NCBI GenBank assembly: GCA_963660485.1
Contig: CAVKYH010000005.1
Span: 67,653 to 131,652 of the forward strand
Origin: UBA6398 sp963660485
GTDB lineage: Bacteria > Bacteroidota > Bacteroidia > Bacteroidales > Bacteroidaceae
Length of the DNA: 64,000 nt
Direction: 5' to 3'
A program made the position numbers and the translations under genes. Under the pieces are notes generated by a model that saw nothing but the letters and a program-made list of their open reading frames with translations, was not told the origin of the DNA and did no database searches. Positions 53,563 through 62,062 of this stretch are shown one piece after another (position 1 is the stretch's first letter; each line of letters begins with the position of its first letter).

Positions 53563-55266
53563 ATGGGGGACAACTTGATTACAGGTGCAGAAATACTTAT
53601 CCGCTCGCTTATAGACGAGGGCGTAACCACTGTATTCGGATATCCGGGCGGTGCAATAATGCCCGTCTATGATAAATTGTTCGATTATCAAGGCAAACAG
53701 ATAAACCATATACTCGTGCGGCACGAACAAGCTGCGACGCATGCCGCAGAAGGTTATGCACGTGTCAGTGGACGAGTGGGCGTGGTTATCGCAACGAGCG
53801 GCCCAGGCGCAACCAATACCATTACCGGCATCGCAGACGCAATGATGGACAGCACTCCAATGGTTGTAATTACCGGGCAAGTTGGTGTGGGCGCTTTGGG
53901 ATCAGACGCTTTTCAAGAATGCGACGTAGTTGATATCGCACAGCCTATCTCAAAATGGGCGTATCAGATAAGAAGTGCAGAGAAAGTGGCTTGGGCTGTG
54001 AGCCGTGCCTTTTATATCGCGCGTAGCGGACGCCCGGGTCCGGTGGTTCTCGATTTTACGAAAAACGCACAGAATGAACTTGCGGAATACAAGAAGTGTG
54101 ATATAAATTTTATCAGAAGCTATCAGCCTGTACCCGAACATTCGCAAGAAGATATTGAGAATGCGGCAAAACTTATCAATGAAAGTTGTAAGCCGCTCGT
54201 ACTTGTAGGACACGGCGTGGAACTTGGCGGTGCCCAAAAGGAGTTGCAGGAATTTATTGAACGCATCGACGCTCCCGCAGGTTGCACTCTACTCGGACTT
54301 TCAGCGCTTCGCAGCGACCACCCTCTCAATATGGGTATGCTCGGAATGCATGGTAGTTATGCGGCAAACGTAAAGACACAAGAATGCGACTTACTTATTT
54401 CTGTGGGTATGCGTTTTGCTGATAGAATTACGGGAAAACTTAGCACCTACGCAAGTCGTGCGAAAAAAATCCACTTTGATATAGACCCTTCTGAGATAAA
54501 CAAAAATGTTGAAGTTGACGTTCCTGTGCTCGGTGATTGTAAACAGACACTTGCCGAAGTAACAAAACTTGTCAAGCAGGCAGATCATCGTGCTTGGCGC
54601 GAGAGTTTTGTGCAGTTTGCCGAAGAAGAACGGGTAAGGGTCATTTCTCCGGAAATTCACCCCAAAGAAGGGGCGTTGAGAATGGGAGAAGTTGTAAATG
54701 CTGTTACCGAAGCTACCAATAACGAGGCTATTCTTGTTAGCGATGTAGGACAGAATCAAATGATGTCGGCACGCTATTTTAAATTCTCCAAAAACAACAG
54801 CATCGTAACCTCGGGAGGAATGGGCACAATGGGATTTGGTCTTCCTGCCGCTATAGGTGCTACGTTTGCTGCGCCAGATCGTACGGTTTGTTTCTTTACG
54901 GGCGACGGAGGATTACAGATGACGATAGAAGAGTTCGGCACTATAATGGAACAACATTCCCCCGTGAAAATAATTCTGATGAACAATAATTTCCTTGGTA
55001 ACGTTCGTCAATGGCAGGAACTGTTCTATGATTCGCGATATTCGTTTACCCATATGTTGAATCCCGATTACGAGAAAATAGCATCGGCTTATAATATTCC
55101 GAGTCGCACTGTTGTTGAACGCAAAGACCTTGCTGCCGCAATAAAAGAAATGATTGACACAGATGGACCTTATTTGTTGCAAACAGTAGTGGAAGAGGAA
55201 GCAAATGTGTTGCCTATGTGTTGTCCGGGACATGATGTCGATGATATGATGTTGGAATTTAAATAA
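53563..55266 (+). CDS. ilvB: Acetolactate synthase large subunit
   Basis: 567 residues, a ThDP enzyme making acetolactate or acetohydroxybutyrate. The catalytic Glu is in HEQAATHAAEGYARVSG, the ThDP/Mg motif is GDGGLQMTIEEFGTIMEQ with NNN following, and the FAD-binding middle domain is present. The small regulatory subunit gene follows 18 bases later. Confidence 0.97.
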   Translation: MGDNLITGAEILIRSLIDEGVTTVFGYPGGAIMPVYDKLFDYQGKQINHILVRHEQAATHAAEGYARVSGRVGVVIATSGPGATNTITGIADAMMDSTPMVVITGQVGVGALGSDAFQECDVVDIAQPISKWAYQIRSAEKVAWAVSRAFYIARSGRPGPVVLDFTKNAQNELAEYKKCDINFIRSYQPVPEHSQEDIENAAKLINESCKPLVLVGHGVELGGAQKELQEFIERIDAPAGCTLLGLSALRSDHPLNMGMLGMHGSYAANVKTQECDLLISVGMRFADRITGKLSTYASRAKKIHFDIDPSEINKNVEVDVPVLGDCKQTLAEVTKLVKQADHRAWRESFVQFAEEERVRVISPEIHPKEGALRMGEVVNAVTEATNNEAILVSDVGQNQMMSARYFKFSKNNSIVTSGGMGTMGFGLPAAIGATFAAPDRTVCFFTGDGGLQMTIEEFGTIMEQHSPVKIILMNNNFLGNVRQWQELFYDSRYSFTHMLNPDYEKIASAYNIPSRTVVERKDLAAAIKEMIDTDGPYLLQTVVEEEANVLPMCCPGHDVDDMMLEFK

Positions 55267-55284
55267 TGTTGAAACTTTAATGAC

Positions 55285-55836
55285 ATGGAATCAGACGAGA
55301 AATTATATACTCTGATAATATATTCGGAGAATCTTCCCGGTGTGCTCAATCACATAACTACGGTGTTTACGCGCAGACAGGTCAATATTGAAAGTCTCAA
55401 CGTTTCGGCTTCAAGTATAGAGGGCTTGCATCGTTACACAATAACTTGCTATTCAACGGAACAGTTTATTTCAAAGATTTCAAAGCAGATCGAGAAAATC
55501 ATAGACGTTGTTTCGGCAAGTTTCTTTACCGAGGACGAAATTTTTACTCTTGAAACCGCGCTTTTTAAGCTTTCCACTCCAATGGTACTTGAAAACCGAC
55601 AGATATCAAGAGATATCCGCACGTTTGGAGCGAAGTTCGTAGAGGTAAATCCCACATATTCTATAGTAACAATGGAGGGACTTACCGAAGAAATCAATAG
55701 TCTTTACAAACACTTGAAGGTGTTGGATTGCATATTGCAGTTTGTACATTCTGGGTCTATTGCTGTAACTAAAAGCCGCCGCGAATTCGTAACGGAATAC
55801 TTGTTGCATCGTAACCGCACCCGTGTTGATTTGTAA
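55285..55836 (+). CDS. ilvN: Acetolactate synthase small subunit
   Basis: 183 residues. An N-terminal ACT domain (YTLIIYSENLPGVLNHITTV) that normally binds valine for feedback inhibition is followed by the C-terminal regulatory domain. It activates and regulates IlvB. The protein is slightly longer than enterobacterial IlvN but typical for the IlvH/IlvN group in Bacteroidota. Confidence 0.95.
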   Translation: MESDEKLYTLIIYSENLPGVLNHITTVFTRRQVNIESLNVSASSIEGLHRYTITCYSTEQFISKISKQIEKIIDVVSASFFTEDEIFTLETALFKLSTPMVLENRQISRDIRTFGAKFVEVNPTYSIVTMEGLTEEINSLYKHLKVLDCILQFVHSGSIAVTKSRREFVTEYLLHRNRTRVDL

Positions 55837-55854
55837 GAAAGGAAGTATAGAAAA

Positions 55855-56622
55855 ATGGGCATGCAGGGAAAATCGAGTAAATTCGGTTATGTTGTGGAAC
55901 CTTTCATGGAAGATTTCACAGGGAAACTTGCATGGCATGAACTTGGTAAGAGAATTCTTGCTACGGCGGGGAAACACGCCGACAGTCATGGCTTTGGCAT
56001 GAAACAGCTTCTTCCGCAGAATATGGCGTGGGTGCTTTCGCGAATGATAGTCGAGATGCAAGAGATGCCTAAGGTGAACGAGCAATACTTTATCGAGACT
56101 TGGATACGCAGTATATATAGAACGTTTACCGACCGCTGCTTCGCAATCACACGTCCCGACTGTTCGGTATTAGGATATGCCTATACTACGTGGGCTTTGA
56201 TAAATACCGAAACGCGTATGCCTGTAAATCTTGAAAATCTTCCCGGTGGAGGTTTTTCGGAATTGGTTGATGCGGAAAAGAAGTGCGAGGTAACACCGTT
56301 TTCGCGCATTAGGGTTAAGTCCTGTGAGCCGGAGCGTGTGGTTACGGCCTATTATAATGACATTGATATCAATCAGCATGTGAACAGCATACGTTATATT
56401 GAGCACATACTCGATTTGTTTTCGATAGAGGATTTCTCTGAAAGAAGTATTGCGGGAGTGGAGATAGCTTATCATGGCGAGGCGCATTATGGCGACCGTT
56501 TGGCGCTTTTCCGGCAAGGTATTTCTGAAAACGTGTATGATGTTGATGTGCGAATCGTATCAGACGAATCAGATGGGCTTGCTTATAAAAAAGCGTGCTC
56601 CTGCCGAGTAACATTCAAATGA
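55855..56622 (+). CDS. Acyl-ACP thioesterase
   Basis: 255 residues, two hot-dog domains of the FatA/FatB-like family. The first contains LPQNMAWVLSRMIVEMQEMP, and the second contains the catalytic NQHVNSIRYIEHIL. It hydrolyses acyl-ACP to free fatty acids. It stands between ilvN and ilvC, as commonly seen in Bacteroidales; branched-chain precursors feed branched fatty acids in this order, so a link to fatty-acid chain type is plausible but not shown. A start 6 bases later is also possible. Confidence 0.9.
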   Translation: MGMQGKSSKFGYVVEPFMEDFTGKLAWHELGKRILATAGKHADSHGFGMKQLLPQNMAWVLSRMIVEMQEMPKVNEQYFIETWIRSIYRTFTDRCFAITRPDCSVLGYAYTTWALINTETRMPVNLENLPGGGFSELVDAEKKCEVTPFSRIRVKSCEPERVVTAYYNDIDINQHVNSIRYIEHILDLFSIEDFSERSIAGVEIAYHGEAHYGDRLALFRQGISENVYDVDVRIVSDESDGLAYKKACSCRVTFK

Positions 56623-56640
56623 ACAAACAGACAAAATATA

Positions 56641-56657
56641 AACATGTATAACATGTT
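56641..56657. promoter_or_regulatory. Inverted repeat before ilvC
   Basis: AACATGT-ATA-ACATGTT is a perfect inverted repeat with 7-bp arms, 19 bases after the thioesterase stop. A GC hairpin (TCCCC..GGGGA) follows. It may be an operator or a processing site. Confidence 0.4.
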
Positions 56658-56699
56658 CCCCGGTGCTTGAAACCCGAGGGGACGCAAATTAAAAACAAA

Positions 56700-57743
56700 A
56701 TGGCAAAGATTAATTTTGGCGGCGTTGTAGAAGAAGTTGCAACGCGTGAAGAATTTCCTTTGAGCAAAGCCCGTGAGGTTCTGAAAGACGAAACTATCGC
56801 GGTTCTCGGTTATGGTATCCAGGGTCCCGGTCAGGCTTTGAACCTCCGCGACAATGGTTTCAACGTAATCGTTGGTCAGCGCAAGAGCAAAACATATGAT
56901 AAATGTGTAGCCGACGGCTGGGTTCCCGGCGAAACATTGTTCTCTGTAGAAGAAGCTGCAGAGAAAGGTACAATCATTTGCATGCTTTTGAGCGATGCAG
57001 CACAGATTGAACTTTGGCCGAGCATCAAGAAGTATGTAACCAAGGGCAAGGCTTTGTATTTCTCACACGGTTTCGCCATCACATACAAGGAGCGCACAAA
57101 TGTAGTTCCTCCCTCAGATGTTGACGTAATAATGGTTGCACCTAAGGGTTCTGGTACATCTCTTCGTTCGTTGTTCCTTGAAGGTCGCGGCATCAACAGT
57201 TCTTATGCTGTGTTCCAAGACGCAACCGGCAAAGCAGAGGAGCGCACAATGGCAATGGGTATCGGTGTTGGTTCTGGCTATATGTTCAAGACTACATTTA
57301 CTCGCGAAACCTACAGCGACCTTACTGGTGAACGCGGTGCTTTGATGGGCGCAGTGCAGGGAATGTTCCTCGCACAATATGAAACTCTCCGCGCACACGG
57401 ACATACTCCTTCGGAGGCTTTCAACGAGACTGTTGAAGAATTTACACAGAGTCTCCTTCCGATGGTAGGCAAGAACGGTATGGACTGGATGTATGCAAAT
57501 TGCTCTACAACCGCTCAGCGTGGTGCTCTTGATTGGATGGGCCCGTTCCATGATGCTATCAAGCCGGTAATGGAACAACTTTACGAGAGCGTGGCAACCG
57601 GTAACGAGGCTCAGATCTCTATCGACAGCAACTCGAAGCCCGACTATCGTGAGAAGCTCAACGCAGAACTCGCAGCTATCCACGACAGCGAAATGTGGCG
57701 TACCGGTGAAACCGTCCGCAAACTTCGTCCCGAGAACAACTAA
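56700..57743 (+). CDS. ilvC: Ketol-acid reductoisomerase
   Basis: 347 residues from the ATG at 56700 (MAKINFGGVVEEVATREEF); an upstream TTG frame extension is rejected because it adds residues absent from the family. The Rossmann motif is VLGYGIQGPGQALNLRDNG, and the Mg-binding residues lie in the C-terminal knotted domain. It converts acetolactate to dihydroxyisovalerate using NAD(P)H. It is the last gene of the operon and ends in a strong terminator. Confidence 0.97.
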   Translation: MAKINFGGVVEEVATREEFPLSKAREVLKDETIAVLGYGIQGPGQALNLRDNGFNVIVGQRKSKTYDKCVADGWVPGETLFSVEEAAEKGTIICMLLSDAAQIELWPSIKKYVTKGKALYFSHGFAITYKERTNVVPPSDVDVIMVAPKGSGTSLRSLFLEGRGINSSYAVFQDATGKAEERTMAMGIGVGSGYMFKTTFTRETYSDLTGERGALMGAVQGMFLAQYETLRAHGHTPSEAFNETVEEFTQSLLPMVGKNGMDWMYANCSTTAQRGALDWMGPFHDAIKPVMEQLYESVATGNEAQISIDSNSKPDYREKLNAELAAIHDSEMWRTGETVRKLRPENN

Positions 57744-57763
57744 TCTTAGGATAACAAAATTTC

Positions 57764-57798
57764 AAGCCCTGCAATCTTTTCGGTTGCAGGGCTTTTTA
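57764..57798 (+). terminator. Terminator of the ilv operon
   Basis: AAGCCCTGCAA (57764-57774) pairs with TTGCAGGGCTT (57784-57794), followed by a T run. Confidence 0.92.
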
Positions 57799-57886
57799 TA
57801 TGGCAGTACGATGTGGGTTGTGTGAGATTCGATTTTTTGTTGTAACGTTGAATGATTACGGGAATTTTTACCCGTAACAGAAATAG

Positions 57887-58472
57887 ACGTTTGGTAAAAG
57901 AAACTCTGATAACAAATATGACTTACCTAAAGGAGAATTTCCTTCATTATCTAGTGCTTTAACTCTTAAATATGGTAATAAAACTGCTTATGGTGACGTT
58001 ATATATACAGCTAACTACGAATATACTGTAAATTATAAAGGTGCTGGAGATGAAATTACCAAAGGAAAATATCCGAGCAATAGCCTACCATGTTGCAGAC
58101 GGAGAAGCAAATGGGAACAATGTTGGATTGGATAAGCAAACATCACAAGGAAAATCCAAGCAAGTTGAGGGTAATGTTAGTAGCAACCAACATCAAGGAT
58201 GGAGTACAATAAAGAGAGATTCTGCAACAGGTAGAATAGCCTTTGTTGAAGGAGATGGAAGAACCAACAGTACTATTGAAGATTGGAGAAATATAGAGTT
58301 TTTTTCAACTCCTCAAGGAGAAGTTTTGGGTTTTGTAGATAAAGAGGGTAATATCTATCTTGATGAAACTAAGATTATTCCTGAACATCCTATCCATGAG
58401 TACACTCATCTTTGGGATAGAGCCAGCAAAGAAATCTTGATTTATGGAATAGAGGACGCTAATCCTACATAA
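57887..58472 (+). pseudogene. Decayed foreign gene fragment with a HEYTH motif
   Basis: Two open frames meet with a shift. The first (from 57887) reads NSDNKYDLPKGEFPSL and runs to about 58050. The second (58032-58472) reads AYHVADGEANGNN and later IHEYTHLWDRA, the metal-binding motif of a zincin-like domain often found in large phage or mobile-element proteins. The protein stops soon after the motif. Base composition is clearly more A+T-rich than the neighbours. It appears to be a truncated, frameshifted remnant of a transferred gene. An alternative is a real 143-residue product starting at the GTG at 58041. Confidence 0.5.
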
Positions 58473-58473
58473 T

Positions 58474-58755
58474 ATGATATTGGTTTATCTCCTTTTTATT
58501 AACGTAGTTACGTTTATTGCATTCGGAGTGGACAAACGCAAGGCCAAACATAATAAATGGCGCATTGCCGAAAAAACGCTCCTGGGGCTTGCTGCAATTG
58601 GCGGCAGCGTGGGTGCGTTGCTTGCAATGAGAATGTTTCACCACAAAACAAAGCATAAGAAATTCTATATCGGTGTACCGGTGATTATTTTGCTGCAAAT
58701 AGTTTTTGTCATCTGGATTTTGGCAAAATTGTCGCAGACTCCGATGCTCATATAA
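58474..58755 (+). CDS. DUF1294 small membrane protein
   Basis: 93 residues with two to three membrane segments (LVYLLFINVVTFIAFGVD and YIGVPVIILLQIVFVIWIL). The conserved DUF1294 pattern DKRKAKHNKWRIAEKTLL is present, with GGSVGALLAMRMFHHKTKH. Function is unknown. It starts 2 bases after the decayed fragment and converges on the lysS-operon end with repeat R10 between. Confidence 0.85.
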   Translation: MILVYLLFINVVTFIAFGVDKRKAKHNKWRIAEKTLLGLAAIGGSVGALLAMRMFHHKTKHKKFYIGVPVIILLQIVFVIWILAKLSQTPMLI

Positions 58756-58780
58756 AGGTGGGGAAATGTGTGTGATTTGA

Positions 58781-58883
58781 TGCCGTAAAAACGACAAGGC
58801 ATCTCGTAAAAACTATGTCAGACATAATTTAAATTCCAAGGCATCTAGTTTAAATTAGATGCCTTGGAGTTTTTGCGGAATTT
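58781..58883. repeat. Modular repeat copy R10 with near-perfect palindrome
   Basis: Edge GGCATCTCGTAAAAAC, half-site ATGTCAGACATAATTT, then a 34-bp palindrome at 58835-58868 (arm TCCAAGGCATCTAGTTT, one mismatched pair), then GTTTTTGCGG. It lies between convergent genes. Confidence 0.9.
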
Positions 58884-58937
58884 CTACTTGAAAAAGAAAT
58901 TCCCTTATCTTGTAATAATCAAGTGATTATGCATACT

Positions 58938-59654
58938 CTAAAAAAGCGGCCATGCTTTGGCTAGAGCCGACATTGACGGGAACACAATGTTTGCGCCTGT
59001 ATCGCTGAGCACTTGCGGATTTAGCGGTCCTGTGTTTACGGCTATTGTGAATATTCCTGCACTCACGGCGGCCTTTACTCCGAGCGGCGCATTCTCTACC
59101 ACGATTGCTTCGTTGGGTTTGATACCGCCTTTTTCCAATCCCATCAGATAAGGGTCGGGCGCTGGTTTCCCGCGCTTGGTATCGTGGCTCGAAACAACGA
59201 GTTCGCGCTTGAAAAATCCGTGATAGCCGTGTTCCAAACGCGAGAGTAGTGATTCCTGTCCGCTTCCTGTTACTACGATAATCTTGTGTCCTTCGTCGCG
59301 AACCTTTGTGAGCAGTTCCTTTGCCCCCGGCATTTGCTGCGATTCCTCGGGGTAGGAGTTGAACATGCGACATTTTTCCTCGTAAATCTTCTGCTTTTCT
59401 TCCGCAGTGGCTTGACGTCCCCAATATTTGCGTGCAAAAATGTCTATTGTGTCATCGCCGGTGCGCCCTTCGTGGTAGTAAACCTCTTCTTCTGAGATGT
59501 TGAGTCCAAATTCCTTGCACACCTTTGCCCATGCTTTGGCATGGCGCGGCATGGAGTCAAACAACACGCCGTCCATATCAAACAGCACGGCTTTAAGGTC
59601 GAGTGCCTTAAAGCCGTGGTTGCTGAGATATTCGTTTAGTTGCGATTCGTACAT
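58938..59654 (-). CDS. HAD-family sugar-phosphate phosphatase or phosphomutase
   Basis: 238 residues from the ATG at 59654 (MYESQLNEYLSNHG), one base after the pgi stop; a longer start inside pgi is rejected. The HAD nucleophile motif is FDMDGVLFDS (Asp26, Asp28), motif II is VVTGSGQ, and TKRGKPAPDPYLMGLEKGG supplies the lysine and acidic residues. It resembles beta-phosphoglucomutase-like phosphatases. Its place behind pgi suggests a hexose-phosphate substrate, but this is inference. Confidence 0.85.
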   Translation of the reverse strand: MYESQLNEYLSNHGFKALDLKAVLFDMDGVLFDSMPRHAKAWAKVCKEFGLNISEEEVYYHEGRTGDDTIDIFARKYWGRQATAEEKQKIYEEKCRMFNSYPEESQQMPGAKELLTKVRDEGHKIIVVTGSGQESLLSRLEHGYHGFFKRELVVSSHDTKRGKPAPDPYLMGLEKGGIKPNEAIVVENAPLGVKAAVSAGIFTIAVNTGPLNPQVLSDTGANIVFPSMSALAKAWPLF

Positions 59655-59655
59655 A

Positions 59656-61008
59656 TTATTCTTTGTCAAGACGTGCACGGATAGCTTCGCTTTCTTTTTC
59701 GTAGCCCGGTTTGTTGAGCAGAGCAAACATGTTTTTCTTGTAAGCCTCAACACCCGGTTGGTTGAATGCGTTTACGTCGAGAATGTTTCCGCTCACGCCG
59801 CAAGCACGTTCGAAGAAATAAATAAGCTGTCCGATATAACGCTCGGAAAGAGTGGGGATAATCACGCGGATATTGGGTACGCCGCCGTCAACATGAGCCA
59901 GGCGTGTGCCGAGTTCTGCGTTCTTGTTCACTTCGTCCACTCTGCGGCCTTCAAGGAAGTTCAGTCCGTCGAGATTCTCGTCATCGTGGGGGAAAAGAAC
60001 CTTATGGTTTACTTCTTCAACGCTCAATACGGTTTCGAAAATTGTACGTTCGCCTTCTTGTATCCACTGTCCCATTGAATGAAGGTCGGTTGTGAAATCT
60101 ACAGATGCGGGGAAAATACCTTTGTTGTCCTTGCCTTCGCTCTCTCCGTAGAGTTGTTTCCACCACTCTGCGATATAGTGGAGTTTAGGTTGGAAGTCAG
60201 CAAGAATTTCAATCTTTTTTCCTTCGTTGTAGAGCGCATTTCGTATTGCTGCATACTGAAGGCAGATGTTTTCCTCGAAAGGTACGTCGGCTGCAGATGC
60301 TTTTTCAATGTCGCAAGCGCCGGCAACGAGTTCGTCGATATCGAATCCTGCGCATGCAATGGGGAGAAGTCCCACCGGAGTGAGCACTGAGAAACGGCCG
60401 CCTACGTTGTCGGGAATTACAAACGAGGTATAGCCCTCCTTGTCTGCCGTTACACGGGCTGCGCCCTTGCGTGCGTCGGTGATAGCAACAATTACTTTCT
60501 TTGCGGTTTCCTTTCCCATTTGATCTTCACACTGCTTTTTGAGCAAACGGAAAGTCAAAGCGGTTTCGGTAGTGGTTCCCGATTTCGAAATATTGATTAC
60601 GCCGAATTTCTTGTCCTTCAAATATTCTGTGAGTTCAAACAGATAGTCTTCGCTGATGCTGTTGCCTGCAAAAAGAATGGTGGGATTTTTCTTGTCATTG
60701 ATGAGCCAGCCGAGGGTATTCGACAGTGCTTCAATTACAGCCCTTGCACCAAGATAACTGCCGCCTATGCCTGCAACGACAACGGTGTCGCATTCTTGGC
60801 GAAGCACAGCAGCGCAATCTTTAATCGCTTTAAGATCGGCAGCACTTATTGACGACGGAAGGTGAAGCCAGCCGAGAAAATCATTACCCGGACATGTTCC
60901 TGCTTCCAGCGCCTTCTGCGCTTCGAGAGACTTACTCTGCATTGCGGCAAAGGTTGATTCGCTGACGAATTGCTTTGCCTTTGAAAAATCTAAGCTAATT
61001 GTCTTCAT
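59656..61008 (-). CDS. pgi: Glucose-6-phosphate isomerase
   Basis: 450 residues, the short bacterial form. It interconverts glucose and fructose 6-phosphate. Family motifs are VVVAGIGGSYLGARAVIEA, the sugar-phosphate-binding VINISKSGTTTETALTFR, and a C-terminal region with QWIQEGERTIFETVLSVE. It follows gpsA by 27 bases in the same direction. Confidence 0.95.
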   Translation of the reverse strand: MKTISLDFSKAKQFVSESTFAAMQSKSLEAQKALEAGTCPGNDFLGWLHLPSSISAADLKAIKDCAAVLRQECDTVVVAGIGGSYLGARAVIEALSNTLGWLINDKKNPTILFAGNSISEDYLFELTEYLKDKKFGVINISKSGTTTETALTFRLLKKQCEDQMGKETAKKVIVAITDARKGAARVTADKEGYTSFVIPDNVGGRFSVLTPVGLLPIACAGFDIDELVAGACDIEKASAADVPFEENICLQYAAIRNALYNEGKKIEILADFQPKLHYIAEWWKQLYGESEGKDNKGIFPASVDFTTDLHSMGQWIQEGERTIFETVLSVEEVNHKVLFPHDDENLDGLNFLEGRRVDEVNKNAELGTRLAHVDGGVPNIRVIIPTLSERYIGQLIYFFERACGVSGNILDVNAFNQPGVEAYKKNMFALLNKPGYEKESEAIRARLDKE

Positions 61009-61035
61009 TATAATTGAAATATTTAGTTGTTCGTT

Positions 61036-62031
61036 TTATCTTAAAGAGTCGGTAAGCAGACTGATTTCAAGCGCGGGCGATATGTGGTTGTACAATATAT
61101 CATAAACGGCATAAAGTATAGGCATGTTTACGCCGAATTGCCTGTTTATGATGTAAAGACATTTGGTGCCGTAGTAACCTTCTGCCACCATTTCCATTTC
61201 TATCTGCGCACTTTTCACACTGTATCCCTTGCCAATCATTGTGCCGAACTCACGGTTTCTGCTGAAATTGGAATAGCCCGTAACCAAAAGGTCGCCGAGA
61301 TAAGCGGTAGCGTCGATGTCGCGGCCAATAGGGTAGACGGCTTTCAGAAACCTGTTCATTTCTTTTATTGCATTGGAAATGAGTACCGCCTGAAAGTTGT
61401 CGCCGTAGCCAAGTCCTTTGCAGATTCCCGCAGCTATGGCATAGACGTTTTTAAGCACCGTGGCGTATTCAATTCCTACCACATCGCTGTTGACAGAAGT
61501 CTTGATGTAGGAACTCGAAAAGAATTCGGCGAGCGCCTTTCCCATCTTTTTGTCAATGCAGCCGATGGTGAGATAAGTAAGCCGCCCGAGCGCCACTTCT
61601 TCTGCGTGGCTGGGACCGCTGATTACCGCCAATTGGTTGTCGGGTACGTTGTAAATCTGCCTAAAATACTCTGTTACCACCAAATCTTCGTCGGGAACGA
61701 TTCCTTTTATGGCTGTTACCACAAGTTTGTCGGTCAGCGAAACTTTCAGCTTCTTCAGATTGTTTTTCAGATAGGGCGACGGCGTAACGAAAATCACCGT
61801 GTCGCTTTTTGAAACCACTTCGTTTATGTCGTTGCTGAAGTTTATGCTGTCGACGTCAAATTTGGCCATGGTAAGATAGGTTGGGTTATGTCCCAGGCGC
61901 CTGAATTCATTGATGGCATCCTTTGAACGTAGAAACCAATTGAGTGCGCCGCTATTTTCCATTATTATTTTGGCAATAGCAGTGGCCCAGCTTCCGCTAC
62001 CGATTAATCCTATCCTTCCGCAGTCCGACAT
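61036..62031 (-). CDS. gpsA: Glycerol-3-phosphate dehydrogenase [NAD(P)+]
   Basis: 331 residues. It reduces dihydroxyacetone phosphate to sn-glycerol-3-phosphate for phospholipids. The dinucleotide motif is GLIGSGSWATAIAKI, the substrate region is GPSHAEEVALGRLTYLTIG, and the helical C-terminal domain has VGIEYATVLKNVYAIAAGI with the catalytic lysine. It is 31 bases downstream of lysS. Confidence 0.95.
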   Translation of the reverse strand: MSDCGRIGLIGSGSWATAIAKIIMENSGALNWFLRSKDAINEFRRLGHNPTYLTMAKFDVDSINFSNDINEVVSKSDTVIFVTPSPYLKNNLKKLKVSLTDKLVVTAIKGIVPDEDLVVTEYFRQIYNVPDNQLAVISGPSHAEEVALGRLTYLTIGCIDKKMGKALAEFFSSSYIKTSVNSDVVGIEYATVLKNVYAIAAGICKGLGYGDNFQAVLISNAIKEMNRFLKAVYPIGRDIDATAYLGDLLVTGYSNFSRNREFGTMIGKGYSVKSAQIEMEMVAEGYYGTKCLYIINRQFGVNMPILYAVYDILYNHISPALEISLLTDSLR

Positions 62032-62062
62032 TTTCAGGATTTGCTTGTTTGTTGTTCAGTGG

